From Delphinapterus leucas (taxonomy: Eukaryota > Chordata > Mammalia > Artiodactyla > Monodontidae), in NCBI RefSeq assembly GCF_002288925.2, contig NW_022098050.1, forward strand, positions 7,453,361 through 7,517,360: 64,000 nucleotides of DNA, given 5' to 3'. Below, in pieces: positions 11,380 to 23,089 of this stretch; position 1 is the first letter of the stretch; every line of letters begins with the position of its first letter. The position numbers were made by a program, and so were the translations under genes. Below the pieces are notes generated by a model that worked only from the letters and a program-made list of their open reading frames with translations, was not told where the DNA came from and did no database searches.

Positions 11380-11412
11380 TAGGTCCCAAGGAAGGTCTTT
11401 TCCTATACTTTA

Positions 11413-11711
11413 TTTCTTATAAATTTATTTATTTATTTATATTTTATTTTTGGCTGCGTTTGGTCTTCGTTGCAGCGAGCAGGGGCTACTCTTCGTTGCA
11501 GTGTCCGGGCTTCTCATTGCAGTGGCTTCTCTTGTTGCAGAGCACAGGCTCTAGGTGTGCGGGCTTCAGTAGTTGTGGCACGCAGGCTCAGTAGTTTTGG
11601 TGCATGGGCTTAGTTGCTCCGTGGCATGTGGGATCTTCCCAGACCAGGGCTCGAACCCATGTCCCCTGTATTGGCAGGTAGATTCTTAACCACTGTGCCA
11701 CCAGGAAAGTC
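11413..11711 (-). mobile_element. CHR SINE, long form
   Basis: The minus strand begins GGACTTTCCTGGTGGCAC and ends with an (AAAT)n-type tail, seen here as TTTATTTATTTATT at the left. Direct repeats CTTTTCCTATACTTTA at 11397-11412 and 11712-11727 flank it. It landed just outside the truncated L1. Confidence 0.9.
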
Positions 11712-11984
11712 CTTTTCCTATACTTTAGAACCAGTATTGAACATTTGCTAGCATAAGCTTTGGACAAAGACACCTGTCAGAGACTGTGCAAGCATTACAT
11801 GTTCCATTCATTGCAATAGCATGAAATATATCTTTCTGCCAAAGGAACACTGAGAATTTTTTGGACTAATTTTTGAAGAGTTAATAGACACAGTTTTTTA
11901 TTTCCATCTTTTTCTTGAGAGACAGAAGAACTAATAAATCCATGATAGGGGTCAGGGGCTTTAAGCTTCTAAAGAAGGATTTGC

Positions 11985-12165
11985 ATAAGAATCACCTGAA
12001 TCATGCTTATAAGAATCTTGTAAGAGAGGTATTATTTTCTCCATTTTACAAACGTGGAGCTCCATCTCAACAAAGGTAAATGTCTTAAACTCTGTCTAAC
12101 AAGGGATAGGAGAATCCACCCAGCTTTGAACCCTAGTGATGACTCGAAAGCCCATGCTGTTCCCT
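11985..12165 (-). repeat. MIR SINE fragment
   Basis: Reversed MIR landmarks are in order: 'aggtattattttctccattttac', 'gtaaatgtcttaaact', and 'agctttgaaccctagtg'. It is diverged. Confidence 0.65.
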
Positions 12166-12174
12166 TAATTTAAA

Positions 12175-12857
12175 CTTTTATTGTGTCTTGATTTGTGTTA
12201 AGCTCAGAGAACACAATAAGGAGTTAAACATAGTCACTACTCTCTGGGAATTCACAAACCTATTGGTATAGTAGATATAATAGAGATATCTCAATATCTC
12301 TATTGAGATATTAGCTTATGTTTTGTTCTCTTTCCTATAAGTTTATTCAGCACTCCCCCAGCTCATCCTCTTTGGCTTTGTCCATCCTGTAGGGATTAAA
12401 GCTATACCTCTATACACATCAAACACTGGTCTTAGCCAAGAAACATTCTACTGTAAATTTTAAATTCTGTGAATGTGCTCTCCCCAATTTTCCTTTAGGT
12501 GAGAGCTACATGGACACAGAATCAAGGTTCAGATTTGATGGCCAAAAAGGGACATGATGCATTTCCCAGACTCTAGCTGTAAGGAATCTCTCACTGTCCT
12601 TTATCTGATGTCTGAAAGATGACACTATTGATTTTGTTTCTAGCCAAAGGGTCAATCTTACAAGATTTCCTAAATAAAGTATATAAATATAGTGACTACC
12701 TAAGTGGCACTTTAATGGGCAGCTTTTATAATGGATTAAATATTTCAATGTTCGAAATGAGAATTTTACTCATATTAAGAAAAAAATCATTTATTTTTGC
12801 CTCATATTTCTCTTACTGTACTATAGTAAATATTTTCTCTCTTTTAACTTTATTTAG
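12175..12857. other. Single-copy DNA with an AT-rich palindrome
   Basis: There is no recognised element. A nested inverted repeat lies at 12279-12311: AATAGAGATAT pairs with ATATCTCTATT, and ATATCTCAAT pairs with ATTGAGATAT. It could form a cruciform. A 27-base string at 12303-12329 recurs exactly at 13251-13277. Confidence 0.5.
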
Positions 12858-12891
12858 ATGTGACGGCAGGTAGAGAAGGAAGACTCCAACC
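12858..12891 (+). other. Candidate 34-nt micro-exon (speculative)
   Basis: A long pyrimidine tract (TTTTCTCTCTTTTAAC, then TTTATTTAG) ends at an AG at 12856-12857. The following 34 bases are bounded at once by GTAAGTAA, an excellent splice donor, at 12892. The 34-nt block reads ATGTGACGGCAGG at its start. Splice-like signals occur by chance, and no neighbouring exon is recognised, so this is only a candidate. Confidence 0.2.
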
Positions 12892-12904
12892 GTAAGTAAA
12901 CCCT

Positions 12905-13115
12905 TTGCAGTTAGGGACATCTGATTGGAATCCCAGCTCTGCCATTTACTTACTCTGTGATCTTAGGCAAGTGGCTTAAGTTCACTGAACCTTACTGTCT
13001 TCACTGAGAAAAATGATAACAGTTCCCTCATATGGCCACTTAGAGGATTAAATGTGGTAAAGTACCAGAACATAGTAGGATCCCCAAAATGCTAGTTCCT
13101 TCCTTTTTCCCTCTG
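12905..13115 (+). repeat. MIR SINE
   Basis: The forward MIR order is clear: 'ggaatcccagctctgccattta', 'gatcttaggcaagtggctta', 'cttactgtcttcactgagaa', 'tagaggattaaatgtggtaa' and 'accagaacatagtagg'. Confidence 0.75.
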
Positions 13116-13119
13116 TCCA

Positions 13120-13755
13120 CTCTCAGTGACCTTTGATTAAAAGGATGTATATTAAGTTCTTACAAGGGAATAGTTTGTTGCCCATTGTGAGTCTGAATTC
13201 CCGAGCTGAATCCCTTGTTTTATCAATGACACATGTGTCAGAATGATCTGTTGAGATATTAGCTTATGTTTTGTTCTTGTCCTCTTTCTGTGAAAGGTAT
13301 GCGGATTATTCCCACCCCTACTCTAAGCTCAGAAGTCTTGGTTTCTGAGTTCAGAGCTCTTTGCTGATGGAATTGTTATTGATTTGTGTACTGTAAAGCT
13401 AAAGATATCATTTTTGAGGTACCAAGAAAGCCTCCCCACCCAGCTTTTTGTTTTAGACACGCCAGGCTCTGAGAAGCAGAGCTGGGCAGATGAGGACATG
13501 GATGTTTGAGAGGAAACATTTCCCCAATATCAGAGGGTTTATTTTAGATAGAGAATTTCCCATAAGGTGTGCCATGTAGTATGGTGGATGTCCATGGGGC
13601 CTTCCCCACAAATCAAGAGGTGGCCAGAGGAGTTGAAGGCTAAGAGACATGAACTTGAGAGTTTAGATATAGATTTGGGGCTCACTCTCAGGATTGGACA
13701 CTAAGCATCGGCGAAGATTACAGGATCCTGCCAGAATGTCCTGGACTGTGTAAGA
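13120..13755. other. Single-copy DNA, no gene recognised
   Basis: No recognised element, apart from the second copy of the 27-base repeat at 13251-13277. Confidence 0.45.
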
Positions 13756-14145
13756 GAGCCTGTATCAGTCACGATAGGCAAGGCAGTCCTGTGGCAACCA
13801 GCAATACTTAAATCTCAGTGACTTCAAGTAAGAGGGGTGTATTTATTGCTTGGTCTTCACGGCTGACTGGGGATCTTACTCCACACTGTTGCTATCCACA
13901 CTCTGGGACTCAGACTGAGGGCAGCCATCCTCTGAAAACATGGCAAAGTATGCAGTGGCTCTCAGAGCTCCTGCGCGAGAGTGATACACATCACTTCAGC
14001 TCACATTTCACTGGCCAATGTAAGTCATATGGCTGCCCCTAACTTCACACAGGTGGAAACACAACCCTACCGTGTGCCTCGAAGGAGAGAGAACAGAATG
14101 TTGCGAAAAATCCTAATGCCTTTAACAGCCTGCCATTCTGATCAC
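13756..14145 (+). repeat. Ancient interspersed repeat, family unassigned (copy 1)
   Basis: This segment and 15030-15570 share an ordered set of blocks: 'tcagtgacttcaa', a 'tcactggccaatgtaagtcatatgg' block, and a 'gtgtgcctcgaaggagagagaac' block. They are two copies of one old mammalian repeat. I recognise the text from many mammalian loci but cannot name the family safely. Confidence 0.5.
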
Positions 14146-14225
14146 TAAATGTTCAGTTTACTCTCCTTTTATGCAGAAGACACTCATACTTACCCCAAAG
14201 GAGGCAATCCAAAAGTGCCATTCAG

Positions 14226-14346
14226 GGACTTCCCTGGGGGCCCTGTGGTTAAGACTCCACACTTCCACTGCAGGGGGCATGGGTTCAGTCCTGGGTCGGG
14301 GAACTAAGATCCTGCATGCCGCGTGGTGCAGCCAAAATTTAAAAAA
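14226..14346 (+). mobile_element. Short tRNA-derived SINE (CHR-1/Bov-tA-like)
   Basis: The roughly 120-bp body starts GGACTTCCCTGGGGGCC and includes 'gggttcagtcctgggtcggg' (box B-like) and an A-rich end. Direct repeats TGCCATTCAG at 14216-14225 and 14347-14356 flank it. Confidence 0.85.
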
Positions 14347-14891
14347 TGCCATTCAGTCTTGGCATCAAGCTCAAAGTCCAACATCTCTGGGTGATACATG
14401 GTAGTCTCTACATCTAGGAGTGATATGCAATGATGACTACATGAGTTCTGGATAGACTGCCCTTGAACCAGAGACTTATGGACCCAAACTTAAAAGTGTC
14501 CCCCCACATATACAACATACATGCTAGAATAGAGGCAGGCTAACAGGCATAACAATCCTATTTAAAAATCGGAAAAATGGAAGACCTTGGTCTGCAGAGA
14601 TTCTACTGGGCAGACGTTGTGGAGCGGGCTTCTGTCGGGGGGGTGTGGATGGTAATTATTCAGCCCCAACTCTGCTTCACAGGCCTTAGTCATCCTTCTT
14701 GGCCTCATGTACAAAGGCATAGGAGAATATGCCCTCCTTGAGCACTTTTCTCAATCTGCTTTTGCTCGGTCATGTCAACCTGTCACAGACTTTCTTTTCC
14801 AGGCCTGTGGTTTCTTTGGCAGTATAGCTTCCCCCCTCCACAGTTAGCTTTTTATCTATGTAATTCCAATGATATCCAGGTGCCAGTAGCC

Positions 14892-14924
14892 AGACACACA
14901 CAGACACACACACACAGACACACA

Positions 14925-14960
<36 letters not shown>
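14892..14960. repeat. (CA)n microsatellite
   Basis: A CACA run interrupted several times by AGACA. It generates spurious open frames on both strands (around 14770-14988), which I discard. Confidence 0.95.
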
Positions 14961-15029
14961 TACCTTTTGTAAATATCTGTCTTTTCATGTAAATGAGGGA
15001 AACTTGAGGCTATTACTGTTTGGTGGGAG

Positions 15030-15570
15030 AGCTATGTTCTCACGTTTGTAATAATCAAGAGAGGTTACTTTATGCTGCACTGACAAACAAATGCAACATG
15101 ACAGAGACTTCACAAATAACAGGTCTAGGGAATTCCCTTGTGGTCCAGTGGTTAGGACTCTGCGTTCTCACTACCAAGACCCCTGGGTTCGATCCCTGGT
15201 CGGTCGGGAAACTAAGATCCCACAAGGTGCACGATGGGGCCAAAACAAACAAACAAATAACGGTCTATTTCTCACTTGTACTACAAGTCTATTGAGGGTC
15301 AGCTGGGAGCCCTGCTCTGTGTCTCCTCACTCCCGTACTCAGGCTAAAGGAAAAGAGAGCAGAGTAAATCCCACTGTGGCTCTAAGAGCTCCTTTTTGAG
15401 CTCATACATGTTATGTCCACTCACGTTTCACTGGCCAACTCAAGCCAAATGGGTAAAACTAATTTCAAGTGGCAAGAAAAAAATATCCTGCCACGTGCAC
15501 TGGAAGGAGAGAGAACTGGAATATTTGTGAAGAGCATTAATAACTATCACAAATGACCTGAACTTTTGCG
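15030..15570 (+). repeat. Ancient interspersed repeat, family unassigned (copy 2)
   Basis: It belongs to the same family as 13756-14145: 'ttatgctgcactgacaaacaa', 'ctatttctcacttgtac', 'gtttcactggccaactcaagcc' and 'cgtgcactggaaggagagagaact'. A short SINE (15127-15254) interrupts it. Confidence 0.55.
15127..15254 (+). mobile_element. Short tRNA-derived SINE (CHR-1/Bov-tA-like)
   Basis: The body starts AGGGAATTCCCTTGTGGTCC, has 'gggttcgatccctggtcgg' (box B-like) and ends in (AAAC)n. Flanking repeats CAAATAACAGGTCT (15113-15126) and CAAATAACGGTCT (15254-15266) mark the target-site duplication. Confidence 0.85.
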
Positions 15571-16224
15571 TGATCTATTGCAGGGTTTCCAAAATATGAC
15601 ACAGATGGCATACCAGCCAGACCCGTGAGGCTTTGGGACAGATGATCTGATATAGAGACATAATGGTAGTGGGCTAATATTTTAATATTAACTGATAGGC
15701 TTTTTTATTTTCATTTTTTGTAAGTACCTTTGTCCCATGACTCCTGTCTCACCTCATCTGCTTGGCCACGCAGGAGTTACTGAATCAGTGTAGGAAAGAT
15801 ACAGCAGAGCAAAAGAATAATCTCTCAGCTGGGGTAGGGATTGATGGGCGATTTTCAAATAGATGGTTGTAACTCCTAGCAGAAACAGTAGGTTGAAAGA
15901 ATGGGTTTTGAGTCTCGACAGCACGGTGTTTTGAGTACCAAAAATCAATATTTAATGCTGTAAACAGTAGATTGGTGATAACGCATGCTGAGAAGGTCAG
16001 TTCTCCTTCCCTTGACTTGAGAAAGATTCTATTGCCAGGGTAGTAGAGAGGAGAGGGCATGCAGATGGAAACTGGGGTGGTCTGAATCTGTACTTTAGGA
16101 CCCCTTCCCAGGTTTTCTTAATCTCTTATAATTCTTTTTAATTCAACCAGTTTACAAAGGTAAATCAGGCATAGTTTTTATTCTCACAGAGCTCAAAACC
16201 TTGGCAGAGGGAATAGATATGTAA
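15571..16224. other. Single-copy DNA, no gene recognised
   Basis: No repeat or coding signal was recognised. The frames at 15754-16060 (minus) match nothing known. Confidence 0.45.
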
Positions 16225-16238
16225 AGAGGTAATTATAG

Positions 16239-16564
16239 GGACTTCCCTGGTGGCACAGTGGTTGAGAATCTGCCTGCCAATGCAGGGGACACGGGTTCGA
16301 ACCCTGGTCCGGGAAGATCCCACATGCCGCAGAGCAACTAAGCCCGTGCACCACAGCTACTGAGCCTGCGCTCTAGAGCCCATGAGCCACAACTACTGAA
16401 GCCCGTGCGCCTAGAGCCCATGCTCCACAACAAAAGAAGCCACTGCAATGAGAAGCCTGTGCACCGCAACGAAGAGTAGCCCCTGCTCACTGCAACTAGA
16501 GCGAGCCTGCGCACAGCAACGAAGACCCAACACAGCCAAAAATAAATAAATAAATGTTAAAAAA
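16239..16564 (+). mobile_element. CHR SINE, full long form
   Basis: It starts GGACTTCCCTGGTGGCACAG and runs through the 'ctagagcccatgagccacaac' middle units to 'gcaacgaagacccaacacagcc' and an (AAAT)n tail. The target-site duplication is AGAGGTAATTATAG (16225-16238) and AGAGATAATTATAG (16565-16578). It is the best full-length reference for the long form in this window. Confidence 0.92.
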
Positions 16565-16578
16565 AGAGATAATTATAG

Positions 16579-17205
16579 ACTGGCTAAAATTCAAGTACAA
16601 AGAAGTGCAATTGTTACGGGAGAAGAAGAGGAAACCAGTGTCTCTCTGGGGGTAGGGTACTCAGAGACAAGAAGAAAGCTTCAACTTTCCCACCTCTTCT
16701 AGTGAGAAGGAGAGGACCAAAATCATGTAGCATTTTTTTTTGAATGCTATTGTCATAACTCTTACTCTGTTTCTTCTACAACCTCTGCTATTCCCACCCC
16801 CTACCATAAACTGGTTTCCATTATACTCATGCTATGAAGATCCTGCTTTTTTCCAAATTGGTCCCTCCCAAAACATAAGACCCTTCTTTTAGACCTTCCT
16901 CAACACAACCACTGAGGCTGAGTTGAGGCTGAGGGAGATTCACTGAGAAGCTAATGAGACTGAAGCTTCCAAGCCCCTCTTTCACCTGGGCCCCTTCTAA
17001 GGTCCTGGGAGGGGCCTCCATGATGGGCTCACATTGTCATATGATTGTATACAGTTTCCAAAAGTATATATTTCAACAGCAATCGCTTAAGATCACTGTC
17101 TCCTTCCCCTCCAACTTCTCTTCTCCACTTCCCCTAATGTAAAGTAGTGGTGGAAAAACTGTGGCCCTGTGTTGGATCTGGCTACAAGAAAGTTGAACTA
17201 GAGAT
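16579..17205. other. Single-copy DNA, no gene recognised
   Basis: No recognised element. The overlapping minus and plus frames near 16830-17140 are shadows of each other. Confidence 0.45.
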
Positions 17206-17666
17206 CTATACTGGTTCCCTAAGGCTACTGTAACAAATCATCACAAATCTGGTGGCTTAAAACAATAGAAGCGTATTCTCTTACAGTTTTGGAGGCCAGA
17301 AGTCCAAAATCAAGGTGGCAGCGGGACTCTCTCAGGAGGCTCTGGGGGAGAATTCATTCCTTGCCTCTTCTAGCATCTGGTGGCTGCCAGCCTTCCTTGG
17401 TGTTCTGTGGCTTGTGACTGCACCATTCTAATCTCTGTCGCTATCTTCACATCACCTTCTCCTCTGTGTGTGTAATCTCCGTCTCCCTGTCTCTTATAAG
17501 GACACTTGTGATGGTCTTTAGGGTTCACCTGGATAATCCAGGATAACTCCTTATCTCAAGATCCTAAATCATATTCCCCAAATCCTTTTTTCTTATAAAG
17601 TAACATCTGCGTGTTCCAGGGATTAAGACATGATATCTTTGGGCTGCCATTATTCAACCTACAACA
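17206..17666 (+). mobile_element. MLT1-family (MaLR) LTR
   Basis: Classic MLT1 blocks appear in order: 'ggctactgtaacaaatcatcacaaa', 'ggtggcttaaaacaatag', 'ttacagttttggaggccagaag', 'ctcttataaggacacttgtga', 'acctggataatccaggataa', 'aagacatgatatctttggg' and a 'gccattattcaacctacaaca' end. No internal region is seen, so it is a solo LTR. Confidence 0.85.
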
Positions 17667-19974
17667 GGACCCTTTTGGTCATGTTTAGTGGGATATATCT
17701 ATGCAGATTTGCAACCCCATTTCCTTGTACAGTTAAGCTGTTGCTAAGCATCCTGATAAAATAATCCTACTTCCCAAGAGGCTGACTAACCTCATACTGT
17801 AACACGAAGGACAGGGCCATATTGTGATATGAACCTGTCCTGTGGTACCTGGAACCAAAAGTATGTAGAAGGTAATAGAGGAAAGATAAGTGTAGGGAGA
17901 CTGGACCTGATCTGTGAAAAATTATTCTCAAAATCACAGCATATCTATGAAAAAAATTGATAGAGATTTTCCTAAAATTGACAACAATCCTAAAATTGTA
18001 CATGTCACTGTCTATAATAAGTTGTGAAATGGAAAGAAACCTTTCCTAAACCATTAATAAGAAAAAACCAAATTTCTATCATACATGCTAAAAGAAAGAC
18101 TGAATTATCTTTCTATTTTCTATATAGAAAAGGATTGTATGAAAGCTCAAGGAACATGTGGCCAAAAATGTAGGAAAACTATTATAGAGGTGTGTCAGGC
18201 AGCTAATTCATAAAAAATATTTAATTTTTAAAGATTTTTGGGATATTTGCCAGGTTTTAAAATTTTTATAATTTGTTGTGTTTTCTCCTTCTAAATGAAA
18301 ATTAACTTTTGTAATCAATCTTGTATTCATCTTCTAAAGTGACTCTCAGACTCGTGTAAACTTTAGGCCTAGTAAAACTTAGAGGATTCCCTAACTGGGA
18401 GACCTTCCTCAGACTATTTTATGGTTCAGGCTCTTTCTGGAGCGAGTGAAGGCGACAGCTTCTTATATGCATAAAGGGAAATCGTCCCAGGAGTCAGAGC
18501 TCCTCAACATTACCAAGAAGTCATCCTTGTTCCCAGCTTGGCAAAGCTGGGAACACAGAACAGTTGCTCTCCAGCTTCTTGTTCAGGGTGTCAGCCTGAA
18601 CTCAGTGCTTCTCACAAGCTTAAATGAAAAAACAAATACTTCTGGGTGATTGAATAAGTGATGCACAGTGCATCCATCCATTCTTCGCACATGCTAATAT
18701 CCTTCCCTGGAGCAAGCCAGGCCCTCAGAGGTATGTGTGGGTTCCCCTGCCGAATGGCTCTTCCTCGATCATGTTTCTGTGGTGGCACCAAGGGAAATCT
18801 AAGAAACTGCCTGTGAAGCCTGTTTCTGTACTTACTGTAAGGATGCTGTTAAGGAAGTTATCTATTATGTTCCTGTTTATGAGGACCCAAGGGAAACATT
18901 TCCCTCTGGTTCTCCTGAGCATCAAGTTTGATTTTTATCTTATGGAAGTTGTAAATCACGTGTCTGGTTTTGTCTCTCACATCTCATGTTTCTAGCGGAA
19001 TTCTGAGGACTTAGAATACACATTTTGGGTACCAGTATTACCCCGGCTCCGTGTTACCTTAACTACATGAATTCTTTCCTTTTCCTTGATTTTCTTATTT
19101 GCTTCTTATCTTATTAAATGTATTTATGTAAGCCACCCTAAAACCAGTCTGCAGCAAGGTGGGCATAAATAAATCATTTAAAAACCATGTTAAATGATTA
19201 AAAAATAATAAAACACCTAAGGCACATTTCCCTTCAAGGCATTATTAATTATGTGATATTTCTGCACATGTCTTTTGCCAGCAAGTCAGAACCTCATTTA
19301 GTGAGAAAGGATCCAAGTTTCATTAATGAAACCTTAGTTATTCTCATTTGAGAAAAAGAAAGAAAGAAAGAAAGAAAAGCAGCCTCATTTTCTTTCCTCT
19401 TACTTTTTTTCTTTTTCTGCTGTGCACTGTGATTATTGTTCATTTAAGAGGATAAAAGTTCTCTGAGGCCTCCAGTTCTTTCTTATTCAAGTAGGTTTAG
19501 TCAAATTACACATGACAAAGATGACAAAGGCCTCCCTAATCTGCAGTGCTTTCTGCTCCTGGGAGAACTGGCCTTGCATCTCCTTTCCCTTGCCTGAGTC
19601 AGCATTTGGCTCATCCAAAGCTATGGGGCCCCAGCTTAGATTTAGAAATAATAAGCAAGGAGAGAGAGAACAACAGCCCAGATTTTAAATTTGAAAAGGA
19701 GCCCTGCTCTTTAGAGCAATTGTGTTGTTAATACAGTTCAGAAAAAAAGGGACTAGGGGGATTCAAGGAAATGAAAAAAACAGTCTCTCTACAATCCCAC
19801 TTAATTGTGACACTGAACTCTAGAGTGGGATAATACCTCTCAGGCTAAAAAGATACCGAGATATCTAGCTAAGTTTATTTTACCTACTCAGGGCTGAATT
19901 CCCTTATCTTGTTATTCCCCAAAGAAAAGTTCATCTCGTCATTTGCTGATTAAGTGATATAAGCTGGATAGTCT
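17667..19974. other. Single-copy DNA, no gene recognised
   Basis: This is the longest repeat-poor stretch (about 2.3 kb). I see an (AAAG)n microsatellite at 19351-19379 but no element I can name. The small frames (for example 18735-18995 plus and 18725-18925 minus) overlap on opposite strands and have no protein-like composition. It would be a natural place to test for conserved noncoding sequence. Confidence 0.45.
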
Positions 19975-20039
19975 ACATTAATTCTGATAGTCTTCTTTTT
20001 TTTTCATATTTTTTCCAGCTTTGGTTAACCCAGTTTCTA

Positions 20040-20620
20040 GTTAACTGGTAGTAACAAGTAACTGACCACAAGTTCGTGTGCCCTACGCATGGTGAGGCCA
20101 AACAAACTGAAACATTGGACTTTGGGGTAGAGAAAGGTTGATGGCAGGGCCAAGCAAGGAGAATGGTTGGCTTGTGCTCAAAAAACCCAAACTCCTTGAT
20201 GGTTTTCAGGGAGAAGTTTTTATAGGCAAAATTTGGGGAGAGGGCTGCAGGGTATGTGACTTCCTTCTGATTGGTTGGTGGTGAGGTAACAGGGTGGTGC
20301 TCCAGGAATCTTGTGCTCAGCCTGAAGTTACCATCCTCCACCTGGGTGGGGACCTTAGTTCCTGCAGGAGAACTCAAAGATATTGTTATGTATATTCCTT
20401 GAGCAGGAGCTAGGACCCTGCTTTAATGGCTTCGCTATAGTTTCTTGATTGCTCCTTTGTTTCTGCATTCCCTTACTTCCCTGATTAGTAACTCTTTGAC
20501 TCTTCTCTTTGGTATTTAGGAAGGTCTACAAGGCTGAAGCCTTTATCCTGCAAATAAGAAACGGGAGATTTGGAAAGGCTTTGTACCCTGGAGGGCCCCA
20601 CAGGATCCTGCTCAGTTTCA
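20040..20620 (-). mobile_element. ERV LTR with CCAAT and TATA boxes
   Basis: On the minus strand the segment begins TGAAACTGAGCAGGATCC. A CCAAT motif (plus-strand CTGATTGGTTGG at 20268-20279) is followed about 50 bases downstream by a TATAAAAA box (plus strand around 20216-20224). The 'ccctgaaaaccatcaagg' and 'ctcttctacc'-like stretch that follows fits an R region. No retroviral gene lies beside it, so it is probably solo. The left edge is approximate. The 134-codon minus frame at 19973-20377 is LTR text, not a gene. Confidence 0.55.
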
Positions 20621-20624
20621 AACC

Positions 20625-21970
20625 TTTTATAAAATTTTTAGATTATTTTTTCTTCATTTCCATTATTGCTAAAATTTCTTGCCCCCTTAACATGGCCAAT
20701 TTTTTACTGCATATCTAAATTAAATTCCTTTTAACTTATTTTTGACCTGGTGCCCACCCGATTTCAAGTTCAGGTAGTTATGTTTCATCTCAGAATTAAT
20801 GAATCAATTTTCTATTCTACATCTCCCTATCAACGTTCTTCTGATCTTGACATGGCATTCCTTTATTTACTTCCCCCAGGCTTATATCCCATCTTATACA
20901 CCATCCTCTACCTTATGATTTACTCTCTGTTTCTATGTCCTGTCCACTGGCAATTCACCGGAACACTTCAGATCAATGTCCGCCTTGTGACCCTATGCAA
21001 ATTACAGTCGCATTTTCCTGACAGTCTCTGCTCATTCTGTGTCCATTCATGAAGGCTTCTTGTCTGCCTCTTCCTAAGCTGCCTTAGAGTTCCTCCAAGG
21101 TCACATCCTATTTTGAATGATAGGGACGTGAAATTGAGGCCCCAAAACAAATCATCTAAAGTAAACAAGCAACTCTAAACCCAAGCATCCATCAGAGAGG
21201 AATCACATTTGTAGAGAATAAAAAAGATTAAGGTTGATTTTGAATGGCTCTCTACACATGGTGGGGGTGTGTGTGTGCATGTGTCTAGGTGAGTAGGAGA
21301 ATATTTGCAGCCTGAAGTGAAATAGAGGCAGGACCTCACAGAGGAGAGGCTAACCTGAAACCCCACTGGGAAGACATGTAAATGATCTTACCAGGGACCT
21401 ATCTACTCCAGCTGCCTGGGAGGTGGGGGCACGATTCCTGTCCCATAGCATACACTAGTTTGGCATCTGGAATGCTGGCTTTCTCTGATAAGAGGAGAAT
21501 GCTGGAGAGTCTTTTTATTTGACTCTACTTACTTGTTAGTAGGTAACAAGGAAGCCTACACATCTTGCTACCATGCCGTGTCCCAGAGGGGGCCCACCTG
21601 CCATCTCCCTGTTGTCTTATATCAACCTTTCTGACCACAGGTGAGCCAAGGGCTCCATGAATGCTTAGTTTCAATGAACTGGCAAGACTATTTGTTTTCC
21701 TTAGAGTGCCATTTCTGCTCCATGTTTGACTCGTTAAACATGTTTATGCGACAATTGCTTAAATCAGGATCCTTTCCATTTGGTGGTTCTGTCATGAGGC
21801 TTTAGAAGCTGTGTTTATTGTGTGTCAGTCATGCTGCACATGCATTTTCTTTCTTTACGCCAACTCCCATAATATCAATTAACAAAAACATCCAAAACAG
21901 AAGTCCAAGAAAAGTATTACACATCATTTGATCAGTAAAGACCATATTATACAATCAAAAGGACATTAAA
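20625..21970. other. Single-copy DNA, no gene recognised
   Basis: The sequence is AT-rich and has no recognised element. The 100-codon frame at 20750-21052 (plus) and its overlap on the minus strand match nothing known. Confidence 0.4.
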
Positions 21971-21974
21971 CAAA

Positions 21975-22105
21975 ACAATTGTAATGCTTAACGTGTTGAG
22001 AACTTATAAGGTGGCAGGCACGTGCAAAGGTACAAAACAATTTGCATGTAGTTTGTTGAATCTTAATAGCAACTCTGAAAAGTGGGTATAGTAGAAATAC
22101 AGAAA
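21975..22105 (-). repeat. Possible MIR fragment
   Basis: A weak match to reversed MIR: 'aatgcttaacgtgttgagaac', 'ggtggcaggcacgtgc', 'aatcttaatagcaactctgaaaagtgggta'. Confidence 0.4.
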
Positions 22106-22324
22106 AGTACAGTTCTTATTCCCCACTCCAGAGGGGAAAGGCCAGCTGGCTGGTTTCTAGAGGAATTTGTTACCCTTATGAACTTCAGCCTGACTCAGCT
22201 CATGGGCCTAAAAACTTGATTATACTGGTTTGGTGAGTGTAGAGCCATCTTTCAGGGATAAATCATAGGACAAAGGGAAATCACCATCAGACAAATCAGA
22301 TACTCAAACCCACATGCTCAGCAT

Positions 22325-22830
22325 ATGTATCAGTCAGGGGCTCAACAGGAGACAGATGGCATGCTGAAATTAGGATAATTGGGGGAGGGTTTAATAAAGG
22401 GGTTATCTACAAAAGTGTGGGCAGGAGTTGGGAAACCATATAGGATAGTACAGAGCTGAAGGCTAGTAAAAATTGCTCTATTTCCACTTCTGGGCCTGAA
22501 AGGAAGAGGAGAGGGAGTGGTCTCAATGAGAGAGTTTTGGAGAAGGGACCACCTTGCCAGGAGCTGCAATCTTCAACGGAGGGACTTAGCCTACCCAAAC
22601 CAATCTTACAAAGAGAAAGCTGTAGGAATAAATAAATGTTCTGAAATCACTCTTCTCTCCAGTTTCCAGGTAGGGCTTCCCATTGGAGAAGCCCAATAAG
22701 AAGCCACAGGCAAGATTGTTCCCTGAGGCAATCCATGGAGGTCAGCTTCCTGGAGTAAAGAGTAGGGTAGAGAAGGGTGGAGAGTAAATATTTAGAGACA
22801 TAGAATATCTTCTCCTTAAGCCAAACCTTG
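22325..22830 (+). repeat. Ancient interspersed repeat, family unassigned
   Basis: Blocks such as 'caggagacagatggcatgct', 'ggtttaataaaggggttatc', 'acaaaagtgtgggcagg', 'ccaggagctgcaatcttcaac' and 'gaggcaatccatggaggtcag' belong to an old repeat also present at 36785-37130. It has no coding content. Confidence 0.5.
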
Positions 22831-23089
22831 ATCAGGGCCACTTCATTAATTTATCATGAATAATAACCGTACCAAGAGATCCTTACAATTTATGTGGTCA
22901 GCCCATTGCCCACTGTAGGCAGACTATGTAAAAGGTCAGATCATAATTAGAAATATGTTAGTAAGCGTGGACCCAGGGTAAGGGAAGCCAGAAGTAATTG
23001 ATGATGTCAACGTAAGATTGCCTGATATATTCATATTACAGAAGGGATGATTTCATTCCTGGGACTGGCATACTATGAAAGCTAAAAAG

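Larger units (their letters stand above)
10007..11388 (-). mobile_element. 5'-truncated L1, with a SINE inside
   Basis: The poly-T at the left is the A-tail of a minus-strand L1. The segment covers the 3'UTR and the last third of ORF2, and stops at 'aagtttcattaggtccca'. Direct repeats AGGAAGGT at 9999-10006 and 11389-11396 mark the target-site duplication. A CHR SINE (10085-10300) was inserted later into the 3'UTR. The 3'UTR is of cetartiodactyl type. Confidence 0.85.

Noticed and set aside
19973..20377. A 134-codon minus-strand frame
   Set aside because: It coincides with an LTR containing CCAAT and TATA boxes, and the product resembles no known protein.
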